Below are positions 5,124-5,845 of a DNA stretch of 5,845 bases, piece after piece. The translations under genes and the position numbers were made by a program. How positions within the stretch are numbered: position 1 is the first letter of the stretch; every line of letters begins with the position of its first letter. The notes under the pieces are model-generated. The model had not been told where the DNA came from. It ran no database searches and saw only the letters and a list, made by a program, of their open reading frames with translations. This DNA comes from Myxococcales bacterium (GTDB lineage Bacteria; Myxococcota; Polyangia; HGW-17; SLPX01): positions 1 to 5,845 of the forward strand of contig SLPX01000407.1 in assembly GCA_007131745.1 (NCBI GenBank). The letters are read 5' to 3'.

Positions 5124-5666
5124 ATGAGAATAGAATTTGATAAACTTCGTACCTGCATCATAATTCATGCGTTGGTACTTGCACTGGATCCATTTATACT
5201 TGGGTTTGGATTGTTTGGAGTTCTTCTAATCGTAGTATATTTTCCGATTGTCGTTTTCAAAGGACGGAACACCGATGAAAAAATGGGAACATACGTATTT
5301 CGTATGTTAATGCCTTTCATCGTCTTCTCAATGTCTTTGAGCTACATTCATTTGAACGTAAGAATCACGAAAACAAGGGCAGTTGCAGTTGCTGAAGCTT
5401 GCAAGCGTTTTAAGAAAGAAAATAATAGTTGGCCGGAAAAAATCGAGGATTTGTCACCTGATTACATGAAGAAGGTTCCATTAGCCAGATACACATTGTT
5501 GGAAAACCAGTTCAGATTGATACACTTAGATGATCCCCGTGAATTGTCCTTGTGCTATCCTGTGGGTTTTCTTCCTCACATTGATTGTGTGCGTATTGAA
5601 TCTTCAATTGCTGACCCTACCAAAAACTCATCCTGGATGTGGCAACGACCGGAGACGTACAGATGA
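5124..5666 (+). CDS. Membrane-anchored protein of unknown function
   Basis: A 180-residue protein that I cannot assign. Residues 10-46 are almost entirely hydrophobic, long enough for a helical hairpin or one long helix (CIIIHALVLALDPFILGFGL, then FGVLLIVVYFPIVVF). A second membrane segment covers about 57-77. The soluble part contains a helix (TRAVAVAEACKRFKKENN) and the run SWPEKIEDLSPDYMKKVPLA (102-121). That run resembles the 'length of polypeptide, W/YPE, LxDLxPxYL, VPxDP' pattern common in small periplasmic or pseudopilin-like domains, so an external C-terminal domain is plausible but not shown. From D164 the protein is read through repeat copy 5 (DPTKNSSW) and ends 10 residues later. 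No ribosome site precedes the ATG at 5124; the promoter position suggests leaderless translation. The stop overlaps the next start as ATGA (5663-5666), implying coupled translation. Confidence 0.7.
   Translation: MRIEFDKLRTCIIIHALVLALDPFILGFGLFGVLLIVVYFPIVVFKGRNTDEKMGTYVFRMLMPFIVFSMSLSYIHLNVRITKTRAVAVAEACKRFKKENNSWPEKIEDLSPDYMKKVPLARYTLLENQFRLIHLDDPRELSLCYPVGFLPHIDCVRIESSIADPTKNSSWMWQRPETYR
5613..5642 (+). repeat. Dispersed junction repeat, copy 5 (truncated, inside a coding region)
   Basis: GACCCTACCAAAAACTCATCC matches the left part of copy 3 almost exactly, then diverges (TGGATGTGG), so the GAATAGG-GAGGATTCGG half is missing. It lies in frame at the end of the membrane-anchored protein gene and encodes DPTKNSSW, the same frame as in copy 3. 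Confidence 0.65.
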
Positions 5667-5836
5667 GGGATTGTCGACACTGTGCAGACTTGCTGAAACC
5701 GAGCTATTGCCACCTATGTGACGAATGCTTTTGTTTATATGGGGAAATCAGAAACCAAAGGGAAAAAAATGGCCGAAGTGGACTACTTGCCGGTACCCAA
5801 TCAAACAATGAAAACGAAGAAATCAAAAGTGACTGA
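5663..5836 (+). CDS. Small six-cysteine (zinc-ribbon-like) protein
   Basis: A 57-residue protein starting at ATG 5663, with GGAG eight bases upstream, a very good ribosome site. The N-terminal half carries six cysteines in the order C4-x2-C7, C16-x2-C19-x2-C22-x-C24, with H6 and H17 beside them (CRHCADL, then CHLCDECFC). This spacing suggests a zinc- or other metal-binding knuckle. The second half is hydrophilic and probably disordered (NQREKNGRSGLLAGTQ, then an acidic tail). I recognise no family. The start overlaps the stop of the upstream membrane protein as ATGA, so the two are probably co-translated. A GTG at 5639 would add eight residues, but the ATG has the better ribosome site. A role as a metal-dependent regulator or adaptor is a guess. 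Confidence 0.6.
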   Translation: MRDCRHCADLLKPSYCHLCDECFCLYGEIRNQREKNGRSGLLAGTQSNNENEEIKSD

Positions 5837-5845
5837 TTTCATTCA

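Noticed and set aside
901..5642. Repeats as a CRISPR array or integron attC sites
   Set aside because: The spacing is 0.6-1.6 kb with genes between copies, there are no uniform spacers, and the repeat lacks the paired inverted core sites of attC.

Overview
The window looks like accessory DNA from a bacterial chromosome. It has a type II toxin-antitoxin pair, two separate AAA ATPases with DUF4143-type C-termini, two unrecognised membrane proteins and a tiny cysteine-rich protein. All are spaced by a short direct repeat. Base composition changes from gene to gene: the second ATPase and the toxin-antitoxin pair are GC-richer, while the first ATPase and both membrane proteins are visibly AT-richer. 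This suggests a patchwork of acquired genes. No gene here fixes the taxon. The mix of UPF0175/DUF3368 and DUF4143 ATPases with intergenic repeats would suit an environmental anaerobe such as a member of the Desulfobacterota, but that is a guess.

Layout. Positions 8-740 (minus strand) hold an antitoxin-toxin operon: a UPF0175 antitoxin followed by an overlapping DUF3368 PIN-like toxin. Positions 741-1065 contain no gene, but carry an inverted repeat and repeat copy 1. Positions 1066-2286 (minus) encode AAA ATPase 1. It has a near-consensus promoter whose -10 box lies inside a perfect 20-bp palindrome (2331-2350). Positions 2351-2884 hold no convincing intact gene: repeat copy 2 and a possible frameshifted small ORF. 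Positions 2885-3652 (plus) encode a six-helix membrane protein whose tail is written by repeat copy 3. A 12-bp inverted repeat at 3748-3782 precedes AAA ATPase 2 (3803-4996, plus), and repeat copy 4 follows its stop codon at once. Positions 5124-5666 (plus) encode a membrane-anchored protein, probably from a leaderless mRNA, with a tail partly written by repeat copy 5. Its stop overlaps by ATGA the start of a 57-residue six-cysteine protein (5663-5836).

How the parts relate. Only the toxin-antitoxin pair is a clear functional unit. The membrane protein at 5124 and the cysteine-rich protein are probably translationally coupled. The two ATPases are on opposite strands and differ in sequence, so they look like independent acquisitions. 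The most notable feature is that every junction between transcription units carries one copy of the same repeat in the same orientation. At two junctions the repeat is read in the same frame as the C-terminus of the preceding protein.
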